Shown here in pieces: positions 14,305 through 14,949 of a stretch of 14,949 bases of DNA; the first letter of the stretch is position 1, and each line of letters begins with the position of its first letter. The position numbers were made by a program, and so were the translations under genes. This DNA comes from Caryophanales bacterium UBA4100. GTDB taxonomy: Bacteria > Bacillota > Bacilli > Paenibacillales > UBA4045. The notes under the pieces were generated by a model that saw only the letters and a program-made list of their open reading frames with translations, had not been told where the DNA came from and searched no databases. The stretch covers positions 41,514-56,462 of the forward strand of contig DFXU01000054.1 in the NCBI GenBank assembly GCA_002383285.1, in the 5' to 3' direction.

Positions 14305-14383
14305 CACACTGATTTACGATTTCCACTAGATAACTCTAGGCTGCAAATCAATGTGCTCGTTAGGCACACTTATGATTTACGAT
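14305..14383. repeat. Direct repeat CACACT-(TAT)-GATTTACGAT upstream of cls
   Basis: CACACTGATTTACGAT (14305-14320) recurs at 14365-14383 with TAT inserted after CACACT. Between the copies are two small inverted repeats: CTAGA-TAAC-TCTAG (14326-14339) and TGTGC-TCGTTAG-GCACA (14352-14368). The second copy ends one base before the AAGGAGG ribosome site. TATGAT (14371-14376) could be a -10 but no clear -35 is present. The repeats may bind a regulator or be a small tandem duplication. Confidence 0.45.
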
Positions 14384-14402
14384 AAGGAGGCTTAATCAGC
14401 AC

Positions 14403-14949
14403 ATGTGGATGATCATCATTCTGGGATTATTCATGGCGCAGTCGATTACTGTGTTATTCGCCGAGTACCGTAATCCGAGTAAGACGGTTGCTTGGTTAAC
14501 AATCATGATCATTATCCCGGTCATCGGGCTTGTATTGTACTATTTTCTAGCACAGGGATATAAGAAGAAGCGGCGAGTAAAGCATGCTGGAGGTCAGATG
14601 TCGACCCAAACACGCGCATTCTTAGCCTCATTAACACAGCAGGTTGGCCAATTGAGGGAATTGGATGAACGAATGGTACGGGACCATCAGCGTGCATTCA
14701 GTTATCTGGAAAGTCTGGACGATGCACCGATGACCTTGCGGAATGAGGTGACCGTCTATGTAGATAGTAATGAGACCTATACTGCGATGTTAGCTGCGAT
14801 TGTTCAGGCGGTTGACCATATTCATTTTCAGTTCTACACAATTCGATCCGACCAAGTGGGGCAACGATTTCAAGAGCTTCTAATTGCAAAGGCCCATGCG
14901 GGTGTACAGGTTAGAGTGTTATATGATGGTGTTGGCAGCACCCAATTAA
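14403..14949 (+). CDS. cls: Cardiolipin synthase, 3'-truncated by the window edge
   Basis: The frame is open from ATG 14403 to the window end (182 codons). Residues 2-19 and 31-51 are membrane segments flanking EYRNPSKTVAWL, the PLDc_N signature of bacterial cardiolipin synthases, followed by the basic YKKKRR. Later, VTVYVDSNETYTAMLAAI and HIHFQFYTIRSDQVGQRF, then GVQVRVLYDGVGS, start the first phospholipase-D domain; the HKD motifs lie beyond the edge. The enzyme condenses two phosphatidylglycerols into cardiolipin and glycerol at the membrane. AAGGAGG (14384-14390) lies 12 nt before the ATG; no nearer start codon exists in frame. It is transcribed divergently from sinR and is probably a separate unit rather than part of the biofilm module. 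Confidence 0.93.
   Translation, partial: MWMIIILGLFMAQSITVLFAEYRNPSKTVAWLTIMIIIPVIGLVLYYFLAQGYKKKRRVKHAGGQMSTQTRAFLASLTQQVGQLRELDERMVRDHQRAFSYLESLDDAPMTLRNEVTVYVDSNETYTAMLAAIVQAVDHIHFQFYTIRSDQVGQRFQELLIAKAHAGVQVRVLYDGVGSTQL

Noticed and set aside
14698..14889. 63-codon minus-strand frame within cls
   Set aside because: It overlaps conserved phospholipase-D-domain coding sequence on the plus strand and shows no domain or ribosome site of its own.

Overview
The window reads as chromosomal DNA of a low-GC, spore-forming Bacillota, most likely Paenibacillus or a close relative. The pointers are strong AGGAGG-type ribosome sites, a sigma-A-type promoter, SinR/SinI-family regulators, a cardiolipin synthase with a PLDc_N membrane domain, and a Bacillota-style polysaccharide locus. 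The genus is an inference. I saw no transposase, integrase, CRISPR array, tRNA or rRNA, and no gene-free stretch longer than 300 bases.

Positions 1-9382 are the distal part of an exopolysaccharide or cell-surface polysaccharide locus, all on the plus strand. In order it holds a 5'-truncated GT4 glycosyltransferase, a GT2 glycosyltransferase, a pyruvyl transferase-family protein, two tandem GT4 paralogues, a membrane-anchored GH88/GH105-like protein, a hexapeptide acyltransferase, a Wzx-type flippase and a second (CysE-like) acyltransferase. Several genes overlap by 4 bp (ATGA) or more, as expected for one operon. Initiating and polymerising enzymes are not in the window and presumably lie upstream. 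At 9391-9486 there is a short relic of the C-terminus of a second flippase, which suggests past module exchange.

Positions 9536-11899 encode a 787-residue right-handed beta-helix protein resembling phage tailspikes or pectate-lyase-like depolymerases. It has no signal peptide. A factor-independent terminator follows it.

Positions 11950-14280 form a compact regulatory module. A sigma-A promoter drives galE, and its 17-bp spacer is almost exactly filled by a perfect 16-bp palindrome, GTTCTTTATAAAGAAC, of the SinR-operator type. A related site lies just before the galE ribosome site, and a third covers the -35 region of the minus-strand sinR gene. After galE come a SinR/SlrR-like repressor gene, an intergenic region with a perfect 0A-box heptamer and a long hairpin, a 46-codon sinI-like antirepressor gene, and, convergent to it, a sinR orthologue. 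The likely logic is that the SinR-type proteins repress galE and sinR, while the SinI-like peptide, possibly under Spo0A control, relieves repression when matrix is made. This layout (galE, sinR-like, sinI, convergent sinR) differs from the tandem sinI-sinR pair of Bacillus subtilis.

Positions 14403-14949 hold the start of a cardiolipin synthase gene that runs off the right edge.
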